Assembly: GCF_963576615.1 (NCBI RefSeq)
Contig: NC_088708.1
Coordinates: forward strand, 52,811,196 to 52,875,195
DNA length: 64,000 nucleotides
Reading direction: 5' to 3'
Origin: Watersipora subatra
Lineage: Eukaryota > Bryozoa > Gymnolaemata > Cheilostomatida > Watersiporidae
The notes beneath the pieces are model-generated. The model did no database searches. It saw only the letters and a list, made by a program, of their open reading frames with translations, and was not told the DNA's origin. The position numbers and the translations under genes were made by a program. Positions 10,701-25,700 of the stretch are shown here, piece by piece (position 1 is the stretch's first letter; each line of letters starts with the position of its first letter).

Positions 10701-13700
10701 TCAGCCGTAGCCACTGGCCAACCAAGGATCTCGTAGAAGCTCTTCCGCCTTGGGACGCTGTGTCTCTGGAGCAAATGTCTTCTCTATAAATTCTCTGGCT
10801 AGTTTGCTGACCTTCTTATCAAGGACGTACTGTGCTTTTTTTAGGTTGGCGATCTTAAACAACGCCGCCATGGCTTCAAGTTCATGCCAAGGAGGGTGTT
10901 TTGTCAGCATTTCAACAATAGTAGCTCCTATGCTCCTGTACATAAAGAAAGTTTTGTAGAAGCTTATTTAACAGAGGTAAATTTCGATGGAGCTTCTCTA
11001 CCGATAACATAACAATAAATTTATGGTCGAGTACCATCGACTAGATACTTTGTAGAAATAATCGTTATTTTGAACATTTTCCCATGACCAAACACGAGCG
11101 ATGCGATTGTTTGGGAGCTTTATGATAAATGCATATGTGCACACAACTCACGACAATTATTCATGAACAGCCGTCCCAAACCCTTGTGCCCAAATCTCAT
11201 CAACAAATTTAACCATTTTTCTATGGAGTCATTTAAGTATAATAATGATACAAAACGCATATAAACCTATTTAAATATGTTACCAAGTCTTTGAAATTTG
11301 TAGACAATATTCTAAAACTTACCCATCTGATCGAATTATATATAAATAGACAGATTAATTTGGCCTAAAATCGCCATTAAAACTTGAAAAGCCTTTTTTA
11401 ATCAAAATTAAGACCGGCCAACGAAACGCCGATAAGGCTGGGCGACAGAAAGTAGAACCATTAAGTCGTGCGCATTTCACGAGAAAAACATGCACATTTC
11501 ACCAGTCTATGGCATTGTATAATTGCCGAAGGTTTCTGTAATTAATGTAGAAGCACTGAAAGGTAATCGTTTCTTTTTTGCCGAGTTCAAAGTAACTGAC
11601 ATTTTGGACACTTATAATGAGTACTTTGGTATTCCAACTGATGTCCAAAGCAGTGAAAGTAAAGGAAATGACGATGATATTTTTCTAACGATTCTTATAA
11701 GATTATTACAATATTTAATTATAAGAAAAATTATTTGATTTTATAAGATTATTATAAGATTTAATTATAAGAATAATCATTCGAATTTACAAGATCAGGT
11801 ATATAGTGACCGACGTTGGGCAATATGTTACTGTTATTATTTTTCTAAAGATTGTGTTGATGATACTACGGCTGTGCCCAATATCGCGGTACTGCCAAGC
11901 CTTTTTAATATCTGCAAAATTAAGTTATAGGCTTACACTTTCTTATAGATATACAGCTATTTCTATGACAACCAACCAAAATCTGTTTAAATTTTTAAAT
12001 TCAGCATAATTTTTTGCATATAAATACAAAAATCTAGATAAATATCACAACTTCTTGATATTGGTCGCCATGACGTTTTGAAATGTAAACAAAATTGCGC
12101 ATTGGTTTTCGTTTCTCAAACTTTAAGACCAGTTTTCTCAAAACTATGTTTTTGCACTAATGGTAAACATGCATTCAGTTTATTGACCATAAAATCTGCT
12201 GTAATTAAGCTGGAATCAAATTTTTGTGTGCAAAATAACTGAGAATTTTCTCCTTCTGCTAGTGTAGATAACTCTAAATCTCACACACCAGACTTAATCA
12301 TGGTTTCTGTGATCATGACCCATTTCTTCACTTTGGTTACAGATCGCTGTCAAAACCATTCTGCATTCAACACAACCAACTTTCAAACTGTGTATATTAC
12401 ACAGCAGCTTGCCATTTTACTTCTAATACCGTATTACATTTCTCCTATTGCAGGGGAGAGATATAAACATATAATCTTTTCCTTTCATTATTGCTGTTTG
12501 TTGTACATAATAACACCTAGTACATTACAGCTACCATTGCAGCTAACATTGCAGTTATCCTATTGCACTGCAGTGCCATTTGACTGCTAATATTGCATTT
12601 CTCAACCAGCAGTACCCTTTCTTTTTTCCAATATCACTTAGGTCGTGGGCTGTATGACGGGAATTTCTAGTTAATATTTATGCTGGTTTTACAAACTCCC
12701 CAAAACTGTATAAAATGCATCATGTAACAAAAAAAATTGCTGGCAACAAGGAGATAGATGTTAAAACCGTGTTTCCAACTGATCGCGATAACAATTATCA
12801 AACATTTTGATAAACGCTCTTGAAACTTATTCTGCATTTTCCACTACTACTCAAACATACTGGCTGTGTAGCCTTACAATCCTTACCATATATCAGCTCC
12901 TCTTCCATATCCATTTCCATTGATAACCTCTGGAGACATCCAATATGGAGTTCCTATCACAGTTTTTATTCCATCTGATAGGGTTTCCCCTTTGAGTGTT
13001 TTGATATTGAGCAATCGTTTGGAGGCACCAAAGTCTGTGAGTTTAACGTTGCCATTGCTGTCTCGCAGGATATTGGCACCTGTTAGAGGCAAAAGATTTT
13101 TTTAGCCATTAAGTTTTTTTTATTTTTCCAATCCACAAAAACAAGCTTACATAATTTACATCTACTCATACACACTACAGACCCATACAACGTGAGAGAT
13201 TGTCATGAGTAATAACTACCATATATGAAGAATTATCTATTGCATCATTAGGGCTCCTGAGTAGTGTAATAGTATCATGCTTGCTTATGAATCTGATACC
13301 CTTAGTTCAATAACCATGTGGGGCACATTTTTATCGCTCTTAGCATGGCTGCGGGCAGACGGAGACCGCTCTTATTATAGTATGGATTGCATCTGACACA
13401 TGGTTGTTTGTTAAATTTTAACTGGCTACAGCTAGGACAAACCTAAACATATATACAATTCTCAATTCGCAAGATGAGCCGTAGTACTTACAGCTTCAGT
13501 GACCATGCATATTAAACCCTAGCTAAAAGCTAATCTAACATAATTTATGCGTTCCTGGAGCAATTTGTTTCAAATTTCTTGGCTTTAAACAACAATTTAA
13601 GTTCAACTCTGAGCTGTATCAAATGTCATGAAAAACTACTTTAATAAAAAGCCATAGTTGTTTGCTCAAAAAGAAGTAAACTCCTATTGAAAATACAAAC

Positions 13701-16700
13701 TCACCTACTTTATTATTGACTTTATAGCAAAAAAAGCCTACCGTAAGTCCTTATGCTCAAGCCGCGCGGCTTGTTTTTGGACGCGGCTCTGGTTCAAGGT
13801 CATAGGCCGCGGCTAAAGCCAAGTTTTTAAAACTTACGTGAGGCTTAGGGCGGCCTCTCGATAAATGCGGTCTCTGCTCAGTTCCGCGCTATAACCATAG
13901 AATCGCAGTCATGATACACTTTTATGTACTGGATTTTGGCAACCTACTCGTTTATTTTCAAGGTCATGTTTATGGAATACTTTAGACTAAAGAAGAATTT
14001 ATCGCTAATGTTTAACTCACCACAGTCATAGGTTATTAAAACCATTCCATTCTTGACCGGCATCTTTCCATAAACTTGAAGCCCTCTAACAGGGCAATAA
14101 AAATCTAGCTGAGGCATGGCAAGTAAGTTCTTGATGCAAGGGTTTAGGAATTTTAATTCGAACTTGGAAGTAAAAGAGAATTATTTTCACATGTACTGAT
14201 GTAGCCTGTTTTCTTATTCAAGAGGACGGGGGTATAGCGAAACCCTTCTCAACACTCTTGCTCCCGAAAGGGTCAAGGACGACAAAACCTCAGTCATTAG
14301 CCGCGGTCTGCGGGCATACGCGGCTTGTTGGAGGATTATTCTTTCGTGAGTCATCTGGTTTTGAGCACAAGCCGCGTGGCTTGAGCACGAGGACTTACGG
14401 TACATTAATTGGACCCCAAAGTTGTTTTAAAAAAATAACATTGTGTATCAAATATTAATAATTTTTTATTAATTTATTTAGTTAATTATTAATTCAATAA
14501 TTTCTAAATGATATTGAGAAGAGTGGTATGTAGGCCTACCTTTGATGCCTCGATGTACCATATATTGTTCATGTAAATATGAGACACCCTCGAGTATGTG
14601 AATGGTGCACTTAATAATAATGTAATGATTTTGAGTAGACTGGTATGTACCTTTGATGTCTCGATGTACAATATATTGTTCATGTAGATATGAGACACCC
14701 TCAAGTATCTGTATGGTGTACTTAATAATAATGTAATGAATTTGAGTAGACTGGTATGTACCTTTGATGTCTCGATGTACAATATATTGTTCATGTAGAT
14801 ATGAGACACCCTCAAGTATCTGTATGGTGTACTTGCGGGTAACGACCTCTGTTAAAGCACCATATGAGTTAAGTTCATCCTTGACCGAGCCACCAGGCAT
14901 GTACTCAATAAAGATGGAGAGAGTATTCTGTATTGTGTCAGCACCCATGTACTGCACTATACGTTCGTGGTGCAGGTTCTTGAGCAACAATATCTCACTC
15001 TCCAAAGCCCGCACTTCCTGTTAATATACAAGCATCAGATCAGAACGACAGTCAGATGTAATTGCTAAGTTGGCCTTATTAATATGTCAGAACTTCTATT
15101 CACAATTTGAGATCCTAAGGCTAAACCTAACCATACTCTATTTTCTCAACACCACTTTTAACTTTCACAACACCGCTTTTATGGTTACAAAAAAAATATT
15201 GCAAACCGAGTGCCACTAACAGCTGCTGCGTATTGAAGTTCAGCCAGTTGATTCGTTGCTGTTTGCTCGGCGCCAGAACCAATCAACGTGTGAAAACAAA
15301 ACAGAGTAAAAAATTTAACTTTGGCATCAACTTTGGAAAAGACAATTAAATGAGTAAAATACTCAAAGTTGAAACATGCCTACATAAAACCAACTGTAAG
15401 GTCAAATTTTATATTATGCAAAATAGCAGCTTTTTTGTCGAAGTAGCTAAGAGCTCGCAAAGGCTGTTAATATACATAGTGTGACCCCAGTTAACAAGCA
15501 AAACTGACATGTTTATTAACTAAATTAAATGTATGTTCCAATCTAACCAGTTTACAGATTGTCAATGGAAGTCATTTAAAGATGACTTCAAAATTAGCCA
15601 GTATACATGTAGAAAGTTCAGCAAGAATAACAAACTTTGCAAACGCTGCAGCTTTCAATTTTCAGCAAGTCAGCAAATTAATATCCTACCGGACCCAAAT
15701 ATTGGTCCGGTTAGGATAGAAATTTGGATATCAGGATATTAAATCTGGTTTCCTAACCAAACAGTTAAAGTAAAGATTATATAAATAGCTACCATAGTTA
15801 TTAGGATCACAAATTCCCTACTCATTTAGAAATTTTCTGTCAACATCTTATGCACGAAAGTGTAAAGGCAATTGTAACAATGTTTGTGGTACTGAGAGGT
15901 TCTAGCCTACTTTCTTTACGTTGTGATCAACTCTATTCTAGGAAACAGTAACGGATGGCATCAGAACTTTAATATACACAAGCAAGCTTGTCTTTCATAG
16001 TTACAATGGATAGCACTAATGATCATTTGTGCCACTTCTAACCATATAGGAATTTTTCTCTAACTATTAACAAAAGTTTGAACAATGAACGATGTTGAGA
16101 GGATTTTAGGGAGATTGAGACCATATATTGCTTACGCATATATATAAACTTAGTTTTACATTCGAACCAAACATTGGAAAAGCCAGACTTTTGAAAAGCT
16201 AATACAAGGATAATTATGATAAAAAAAGGGTGAACCTCTTGTACAAAACACTCATCGCCTTAATTGTACAGAGCTGCTGGTCGAATGACGTGTACTAAAA
16301 CTACTGTAACCGGTGCTGAAACACCTGATTAGTTAATATTTATGGCTAAGAAAAGAATATAATTTCCTTGTGGAAAAAACCTTAGTAATTGTTGGTACAC
16401 TTGAAAAATTCTGACACTGTATGCATGGCTTGTGACTTTATATCCACACGGTGGAAGAATTCTGATAGCTTAATTCACCAGCTCGTTTCACAAAAAAAGA
16501 CTAGAAACTTCCAGCAACATGACAGTGAGGTGGAACAGCGTTAGTACGTAAATGGAAAGCTTGTCATGCTGGTTTTATATATCTTTATAATATATAAAGA
16601 GAACGATAACCAATTATGCATGTTTCAATGACTGCAAATGATTGCGACATGGTTTCAGTTTCTCAGAGAGAACAATTTCAAAGCGACTGCAAGTCGAGCG

Positions 16701-19700
16701 TAAAGGCGAGTTACAATCTCTTCCTATGAAGCAGTTGGCAAATCTAATAAGTGTTTAGAGCTGAAACTTTGAAAAATAAGAATGTCTCCCTCTGCTAAGT
16801 AAACTATTTCTAACAGTGACAACAGCTTCAAAAGTACAAAATAAATTGTCATCATCTAATTCCCTTATCTGATCATGTTCATTAATCTATCGATCTCAAC
16901 CATACTAATTCTATGTTTAGCATGAGAAATAAACATTTTTTAGCTCAGCCTAAATTGAAAATAGTTTCTAGAAATAAACACTGTCTAATCATAGACCTAG
17001 ACACCATAGACTTGAGCATTGCTCCTATATCAGCTGCAAGACCCTGTTCAAGAAAGCATCGAGTGTGATTCACTTGTGAATCACACACCGACTCTTGCAA
17101 TCATCACTCGCGGCCAACAACAGTATTTGGAGTGCTGGTCCCCATTTCATTGCAATGTTCCGGTGAGCCTCTCACCGGTGCTTGCGGCCTAGATGAGGAC
17201 CAGTGCTTGCGGCCTAGATGGGGACCAGCCTCAACAACCTATTCACTACTCATTCTTTACCCCTGATACTATTTGAGAAGCACTAGTATGAGCTGGTTAT
17301 CAGTATATATCTGATAAGGAATCCTATAAAATGCAAACCTTCATACGAAAAGAAGGCCTTGGACATAAATTGTTTAAAATTAATAGTAAAATTGCTATGA
17401 AGACATCGTTGAACACTAGACCGCTTGGTGACACAGAAGAAACTTCCCTTTTACTTCCTTATAGCTCAAGGCAGAGTACTCTACCTTGGATACTTGAGAG
17501 TCTACAGTTCCGAGGTTGACCTGTTTGACGGCCAGCTCTCGGCCTGTGTCCGCGTCATAGCAAAGATAAACGCAACCAAAAGCCCCTGCACCCAGCTGCT
17601 TGCCACGCTTCCAGTTCTTTGGTTGCACAGGTGCTACAAGCATTGGCCATCAATAATAAAATTAAAATTATGTTTTATTAGAAATCTAATATTAATGAGA
17701 TTGAATGCATACAATGCAGTAGTGTTAATAATATTTACCAACTTTTTTAAGTTAACGCTATGACTTATTTTCCTAAAAACCACAATGAAGAATTTGCTGT
17801 AACTTTGTGACAAGGGAGGACAACAGCTTCAGAATTAAATGGTCGTGAGTTGTTTCTGTTACGCTTAGCAGAAGTGTGCTAGACAACAAAACCATACACC
17901 TATCATTGCTATCAAAGTTATGGCAGTGTAGAAGATCAACATTTAAAAAAAACTTTTTATCCGAAGATGTAAGCTTTTGAAAGATATTTTCTTCAAAATT
18001 ATATCTCTGGCTACAATTACCACAACATTGAATGTCTCAAAATTAAAAAATAAAGAATTTGGCAAAATAGAAAATAATTCTAAAGCAATAAAATTGACTA
18101 CTGTTTTTAGAATGAAACTGCTAAATTTCAAAAATATTTTCAATGTGATATCAAAATTATTCCTGCTGAAGTTTTAGTGATTACAGAAATTCAATAAAAG
18201 CAAATAAAGAACGAATAAATCATATCGACTAGGACAATAAGGAGTGACCCATACAGAGAAATGCCGCACGACAGGAAATGCTCCACAATAGGAAGTGCTC
18301 CACAACAGAAAATGAAATGTGCCACAACAGGAAATGCTCCACAGCAGAAAATGCTTTATAACAGGAAATGCTCTATAAGTAGCCATAAGAGTAACTCGAC
18401 AACTAACACTTACATTTGGGATTTTTCAAGTTTTTTAGGTAGGCTACAGCGGTGGTCTTCATGTTGTCATTCGTATCAAGGAAACCACTGCTGCTGGAGC
18501 TATTGCTAATATTTCCCGAGGATAGGGGTTTGTTCCACGACCCACTACCATTACTCAAATTGTCATTTGAAGGAATTTGTTGAAATGAGTTGCTGCCAGA
18601 GTTATCCCCGTTGTACATTCCGGGATTCAAGTTTGGTCTTTTATGCGATTGGCGAGGGAATGTCATAGAAGAAGCTGTAATGAATAGCAAAACCATCATT
18701 TATAACAACTCAACTACTCTATAGAAAAAACAGAATATTCAGATTTGGTGGGTACAGCTGACAACATCTTCTGGGAGAGGAGGGTGGGCGAAAGCGATGA
18801 GAAAAGGAGAAAAAAGGAGAAAAAAAGAAGGTAGAGAAAACGTGTTACATAAAAATGAAGAAATTAAATCCAACAAAATTGCATAACAAAATATTTCTCT
18901 AACCAATGCATATGCTATAATCTTGCTATGTGAAAATATGGTGAATACGTATATTTATTCTCACAAATATAATACCCATAGACACAAGCTAAAGAGCAGA
19001 CAGATAGAACTCTATCAAGTGAGATAATCATACGACACGTATAGACGAAAGTAACTGATCACACGCAGTTATAACTACCAGAAATGAAGCCCATAAATAA
19101 GAAATAAATCAAATGAAGAAAATCATTAAATTAGTTAAAAGCTTTTCGGCAGGTAAACTCAGCGATTAGATGATGAAATGAATCACGGGGATAAAGCAAC
19201 TTCAAACTGTCCGATCACGTGCAGAGTAATACGATATAATGGATTATAAAAAACGTTTGTTTGCGTTTCTACTTTTGACATTAATATGTGCCATCCATTG
19301 CCCTATAATATCCTGCGATCTACCAGCATGTTGGGCACATAACTATATAAAATTCATTTGCGCTGACAACATACAGCGGCTTGCTATAAGTTCTGAAGCG
19401 CTAACAAACCTTTAAGGTACTAAGGTTGTCCAGTATGAATAGCCAACCTTGAATAACTCCATTTTATTGGTATAATGGCATCATTATGTTAGCTCACACT
19501 TTTTCTAACCGACCTTTTCAACTCAGCCCTGACATTAGATTATACTTACTATTAACACGGATGGGAAAAAATTGAGAAAACGGCAGACACTTGGACAGCT
19601 GTCTTAAATGAAATTAGAAACAGCGATGACAAGCTATTCCTATTAAAATTTACATCTGTAAGGTTTGATTGTTCTTAGAATTACAGGTCAATTGGTTCAA

Positions 19701-22700
19701 AAAGAAATGAGAAAAAACAATCAGCTGGATGAAAGAAAGCTGTCAGCTAGCGATAGATGGCTGCGAACAGGGCAGCTTTGGCAAGATACATACAAAAGTA
19801 GACCAGGGGCAAAGCTTAGAATATTCTTGCGGTTGAAAAACAATGTAGATATAAATAACTCGAGGGATGACTAGCTGGCAACAAGCGCAAGATTGGCAAG
19901 TTGACATCTCCAGCAGAAAGGATGAGCAAAGTGCCTCCTAAGTTTTTGATTACAGCAAATGTTGTCTGTCGGTAGCCAGCTTATTCACTTGGCACATACC
20001 TCGATCCGATTCATGGATGTAGGCCGCCACATTCCTACGCGTTGGAAATGTTTCTCCATATTTCCTCTCACTCGGAGACGAGCTATGTCCGTGAATTTCG
20101 TAGCCAGAGTCCGACCGAATACTCATCCGTGAGGAAACATGTGAAAACTTACTGCAAACAACAACACAGTTCGATACACATATGAAACGAAAAATTGTAA
20201 ATTACGAAACCTCAGTAGTACAGCTGCAAGGTAAAAAATTGAATGGTAATTTCCCTATGATAAACCGTCAAATATTTGAATAGTAAATCAGCTGAATTTA
20301 ACTGGTGCAATAACAGTTTAAGGGTAATGCATAGACCTATTAACTACATCGTGGCTTTGCATTGCCCAGTCTAGCATAGTTAATAGGTCTTTGGGGTAAT
20401 GTATGTTAACAACCAGTGCTGCAGTTGAAATTGGCTGCAACGGACAGTTACAAGAGTTGCAAACTCCTATCTGAGTTAGAAGCAGCAATGCCCGTTGCAA
20501 CTGGTTGTAACAGACCAGTTACAACCAGTAACTGGTTCGCACGTTTACGGACCAGTAAATGTACTGTCTATACATTTACTGACTGTAAATGCACAGACAG
20601 TAAGCTGAAGCTCTCTAGTAATGACGGCTTCAACTTAAAGCACAGTTGAGCCAATACAAGCTTTTCCGGTCTTATCACAGTTGTATAGTGATAACTTAAT
20701 GACAGTTCACCGCGCCAGCTAAATTCCCTTCTTTCTTACTTACCTCCCCCGCAGCACCTTATCAAGTTTTTCACTCCATCAGTTATTTATCACCGGCATT
20801 GCATCAGAGAATCAGAGAGTGCCAGATACCTCTCTCTTTAGTAGCATATTCAATACAGACATTTATCAAAAACAAACCTTCACCAGCAGTTATTTAAACA
20901 AACTAACAATGAACAGCAAAACAGTGTGTAATTCACCACACTTTCATCAGACATTAACATAAATTCGAAACAGAAAATTCACACAATGTCGTTGATAAAA
21001 CTTGACCTGATATTTTGTTAATTAACTAACTAGAACTGCAGGAAAAATTAAAAGTTATAAAATTGTATTTAAACTAAGATAGCCAGGGTTCCACTTTTGC
21101 GATGCCTCTATGATTTTATATCATTTATCTTCTATCTTACGATAACCAAACCAACCGTTTCTATGTCAATCGTGAGCGAGAAAAGTTTGCCAAAGAACTA
21201 TGGCGACACAATTCCATACTCAGAATGTAGCGATAATACGCAGTTCTTCAACTCATTGAATAACTACTCAGCAGACGGACTCTGACAAACTTAGTCCTTG
21301 AGAGTGAAGTTAAAATACTGACACTAAATTGGAAAATTAATTTAATGATCGATAACCTGTCACGGACTGCTTTAAATAAAGTACATCGACGCGAAAAAAT
21401 TCCAAAAACTCCATAATTAAATATTTTGAAATTGTTGGTTTCCACGTGGGTCGTGGCACAGACTCACGCAGAAGCAATAACAGCGACACTCTGCAGGCTT
21501 TATGAACTCCCCTAACCGAGTGGAATACATACAATCCACAAACACATGGTCCTCGTTTATCTATAATATTAGGTGAGAAAAATGGAGAAGTTGTAGTGTA
21601 GCGGTTATAGTCCCGACTTATGATCAGTAAGTTGGTGGTTTGAGTTACAAAACAATCATTGGTGGTGTTAGGAAAGACATGCATCACAATTGTTCCTGTG
21701 CTACTCCAGAACAAGTCTGTAAACTGCCCTGAAAAGCCCTCAAGTTTTTTCACAAGGCTTTCATACCATAAACAAGCCGTGAGTTTTTAGTAGGTACGAA
21801 AAAAGGTCTTCAAGGCTTTGATATTTTAATGAAGTACATCCCTGGCCTGCAGCAGATTTATACTGAACAGGGTATGAAACAAACATTGAAACTGGTATAA
21901 CATGCTATAAAAAAGTTGCTCCGATACTCTTGGACATGGAGATAAACTTAATTAAGCCTTAATTAGACATCACTTCCATTTTTTTAAAACAAGGTCACCC
22001 ACTATTACTAATATTACCAAAACAAGGTCATCAGCTATTACTAATTTCACCAAAACAAGGTCACCTCCTATTACTATTATCACCAAAACAAGGTCACCCC
22101 CTATTACTAACATCACCAATACATCTTTGCAGCTGAGGATATTAATCAGTAGGAAACCAAATGCTTCAATAAATAAATAGTCTACATTTAATCAAAAACT
22201 TGCTACGATTTTTCATTAAAATGAAGCTATCAACGCTTTAACCCCGATATATCGAGTATGGAAAAAGCACTAAAATGTAAAATCGTGGGAGTTAGAGTTT
22301 GTATGCCAAGCGAAGACTGGTAGATTGAGACTATTAGCTTGGCATTTTAATAATGTCGTCATTTATTTGTCAATGGCAAATCGACAGCAATCACTCATAA
22401 TTATTGAGAGCTTATCTGTAATTTCTAACAGACAAGAAATTTGTTTAGTTTAAGTAAAGAATCATCTGGTGAGATGATAAAAAAAGCAAAAAGACTCGCT
22501 AGCAATTAGGTTGAGCAGTGATTGACTGATTTTTTCACCCCAACTGGTTAGTGATAGTTTCTTGTTGATTATTAGAAAATCATTTGGTTTTTTCAATGTT
22601 TTAAATATTATGAATGGCAGAAAAGTTTGCCAGAGCTTTAGAAAGACAACAAATGCCAACAGATGCCATGAACCACGTGCTTATAGTTTTGTATCTGCAG

Positions 22701-25700
22701 ACCTTATTTTTTGAAGCAAGATCATAAAATTACTAAATTCAATAAAACATTTTGTTTATTTCAAGTCAGAGTGAAGATAAGTCATACCAAACATCGTCAA
22801 ATGTTACTGTTTGTTTCCGTCAAAAAACAGAGTACACGCGAGTGAATATTCGATGCCATGGAAATTGTTTTTTAGCTACAAAATTTGGATTGCTTTTAGA
22901 ATCGACAATTACAATTCGAAGTCTGTTTCATGTCACAAATGCCAGTCAAATTTCCAAGGATTAATCACCATCTTCTTTTACCAGTCGACTCTTTCTACCA
23001 CTCAGAGATTGACCAGGTTCAACGCCTTCATTTTATTGTGACAAATACATTTCCTGTCATTTAACAATTAGCATTTCCCAAATGCGCAATATCCATGATC
23101 ACGTTCCTGAAACCGACCACTAAGACGTGAGGGTGTTTTACTGTTTTATCACATTTTGACTCGCAATAAGCTGCCATCTCGATCTCTCTAGTTACATACT
23201 TACTATTTATGTGAGGAGTCCGTATCGTCGTCTTCAGGAATAAACTCTCCATCGACACTGCTAGTTGTGGATCCCCTCGAGCCTGTCCGCCGGCCCATCG
23301 GAGTCGTACGGCTGAGAACAAGGTCCACATCTGTGAGCGTCCCTGGTGGAGGCGAAGGGCAACTAGCATTTCGACCGACATCCGAGATACCCTTTCAATA
23401 GAAATCAAGGGAACATTGCCCAAACAATGTCTTGGCAATAATAACAAAGTCTGGCCTATTCAAAAGATTATTCATATTTGGTGTGACCAGGTGCAGCGTG
23501 AGTAGTAGCTAGTAGCTATCATATTGAATAATAATAAGCGATAGATCGAAGGCATAATCGACTGGCCAATCACTCAATTTTGCAACTAACATAAAATGTA
23601 ATACATATAACAAACTGACATTGACTCTAGCTCATCTCCTATACACTTTATGGCACATAGAAAAAACTGCTAGTTGTCACAAGAGAAAGTCATGAAGATT
23701 GCAAAGCTATGATGACAGTAAAGACGAGGGTTAACAAGTGCCCCGACAGTGTCGCATAAAAGACCATCTAGTAGTGCAACCAAAAGCCTGCTATAGCAAG
23801 TCATGAAATGTCAAGTATTATCTGAGTGTATTACAATGCTTTAAAAAGGCAAACAGGTGACACAAACAAGAAACCTAGAGTAAGTTACCAGATAAGAGTC
23901 TATGGCAGTGAAGACAAAGAGTACATTAACGACACTCATCAAGTACTGCTTTAAACTCCATCAATTAAACAAAAGAAATCTAATGAATATTACTGACATC
24001 AGCCTAAAGAAGGAATGCGTGTATCACATCATGGAAAGAAGGACATGCCTAGCAGTTGTTATCTTGCGAGTCCAGTGTTTAACTAACGGTTTGAATGCAA
24101 ACTGAAGAAAATACTCAACAAACATTGCACAGCAACTACGCATGAACAAATAAGTGAAGGTAAAGCAACTCATTGTCGTAAGAACAAGACAAGTTAGCAG
24201 AAAATTGGTATCAACTACTTGTACGTATATAGCAAAACACACAGATGATCTCTCCTTTGTATATAACGGACAAACTAAAGCCTCAACAACATTCTTTTCT
24301 GCATTTGGATACATCAAAGAAACAAGCTTCCTGCATTTGACAAGACTTTATAAAATCATTGTTAGGCACAAAATGTGATTAGTTTACATTTCAATGTCAT
24401 TGAAAAACCATTTGATGTCAACTGCTTAAAATCAATACTATTGTTTTTACTTCAACTCGTGAAACCAGGAAATGGAACACAATTTCAGTGCAGAGACTGA
24501 AGGGTTACCACTCAACTATGAATACAATCTCATATAGGTGTATTTTAACATTGAAATTAACCCAGGGTCATCTGAATAGCCCAATGTCTATCGACTAGCT
24601 ATCTCTAAAGACTTAACAAATGAACAGACGCATTACAACAAATGAACACTTGTCCAAAGTAGCTCATTCTGAGTCACCATCAGCTATCAATCACAGATAA
24701 ATCATGAAAGCAATAACCATATCCTGTCTAGGTGTCACAGAGTCGGTGAGAGCAGCCTACGCTTTCGGGCTATTATCATGGAAAGAGACGAGATGATCAA
24801 AGATGAACTAGCAGTACATAACGGGAATATAGTAACAAGCAATATAATCTGAGCTGAAGCTACTATTATACATGTAAGATTTGACAAGGAGTGTTTAGGT
24901 TCTAACAGTGTTCTTTGTACACAAAACTAGTTATTCACCATGTGCTATACACAAACATTACTATATGATTAGCTGAGTAGATGCTTCCGAATGAAGGATA
25001 TATGCAGCAACTATCCGAGTTACGACCTACCCAACTTGCGCCCACCCATACTGACAACTAGACGCCGCAGATTCAATCTCACTCCTTGAGTGAATATCGT
25101 CGCGGAAACATCGGTAGGTTTTATAATGACTAGTGGACTGGTAGTCCCGTGCGCCGTGAGAGATTGCCATATGTAGTAAGTATGTGCACAGTTATTCCGT
25201 AATGCAGCAAGGTGGTTGAGTGGAGCAGTTGATAGTGCGCCTGGCTGCTAAGCCTAATAGCTGGGTATGATTCTTGTGTGATGCATCTTTTTCTAACCTC
25301 TAGAACATTTCTTCTATTCCGGTAAAGGAGATTATAAATTACTGTACAACCTTACGATGGTACCCAAAAACGAAGTCCGATTCAGAAGGCAATTCAAATT
25401 CATCCAAGAGAGCAAAGAAAACATTGTCAATGTAGATGGAGCTTGATGTGATGAAGCATGCGTCCTCAGACCTGCTGCCTGATCTGCACGTCCATCGAAT
25501 GCGCGAAAGATAGTCAGAACTGATCTGAGCCGTACAGTATCTTATCGCTTCTCCTCTATTGAATTTTTTGCAAAATCGTTGTTAGAAGTCTTCCGAGTTG
25601 GTGAAACTCAATAAACCACCACTACAGTGCTGTCAGAAATTATGAGACCATCTCACATTTTAACAGACATTTGCTGGTAGTGATGATTTACTGCTTTAAT

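Noticed and set aside
14478-15014. Copies 2 and 3 of the catalytic-loop repeat as separate cassette exons
   Set aside because: The only upstream AG (CCATACAG) has no pyrimidine tract, and joining copy 1 to it gives an immediate stop (G|AT ACT TGA). Extension of the exon by later donors remains possible, so it is reported that way.
23061-23447. Long minus-strand open frame over 23204-23391
   Set aside because: The real MAP3K exon uses another frame (reading SPPPG and DGEFIPE) with matching splice phases; the longer frame is a shadow.
25010-25110. Short GC-richer stretch as an extra MAP3K linker exon
   Set aside because: No frame fits the phase-0 junction between the exons ending at 26994 and starting at 23391 without a stop, and those two already join well.
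25204-25282. Functional tRNA-Ser gene
   Set aside because: The anticodon arm is good, but the acceptor stem has mismatches, the D arm has extra bases and the T arm is decayed; a pseudogene or SINE head is more likely.
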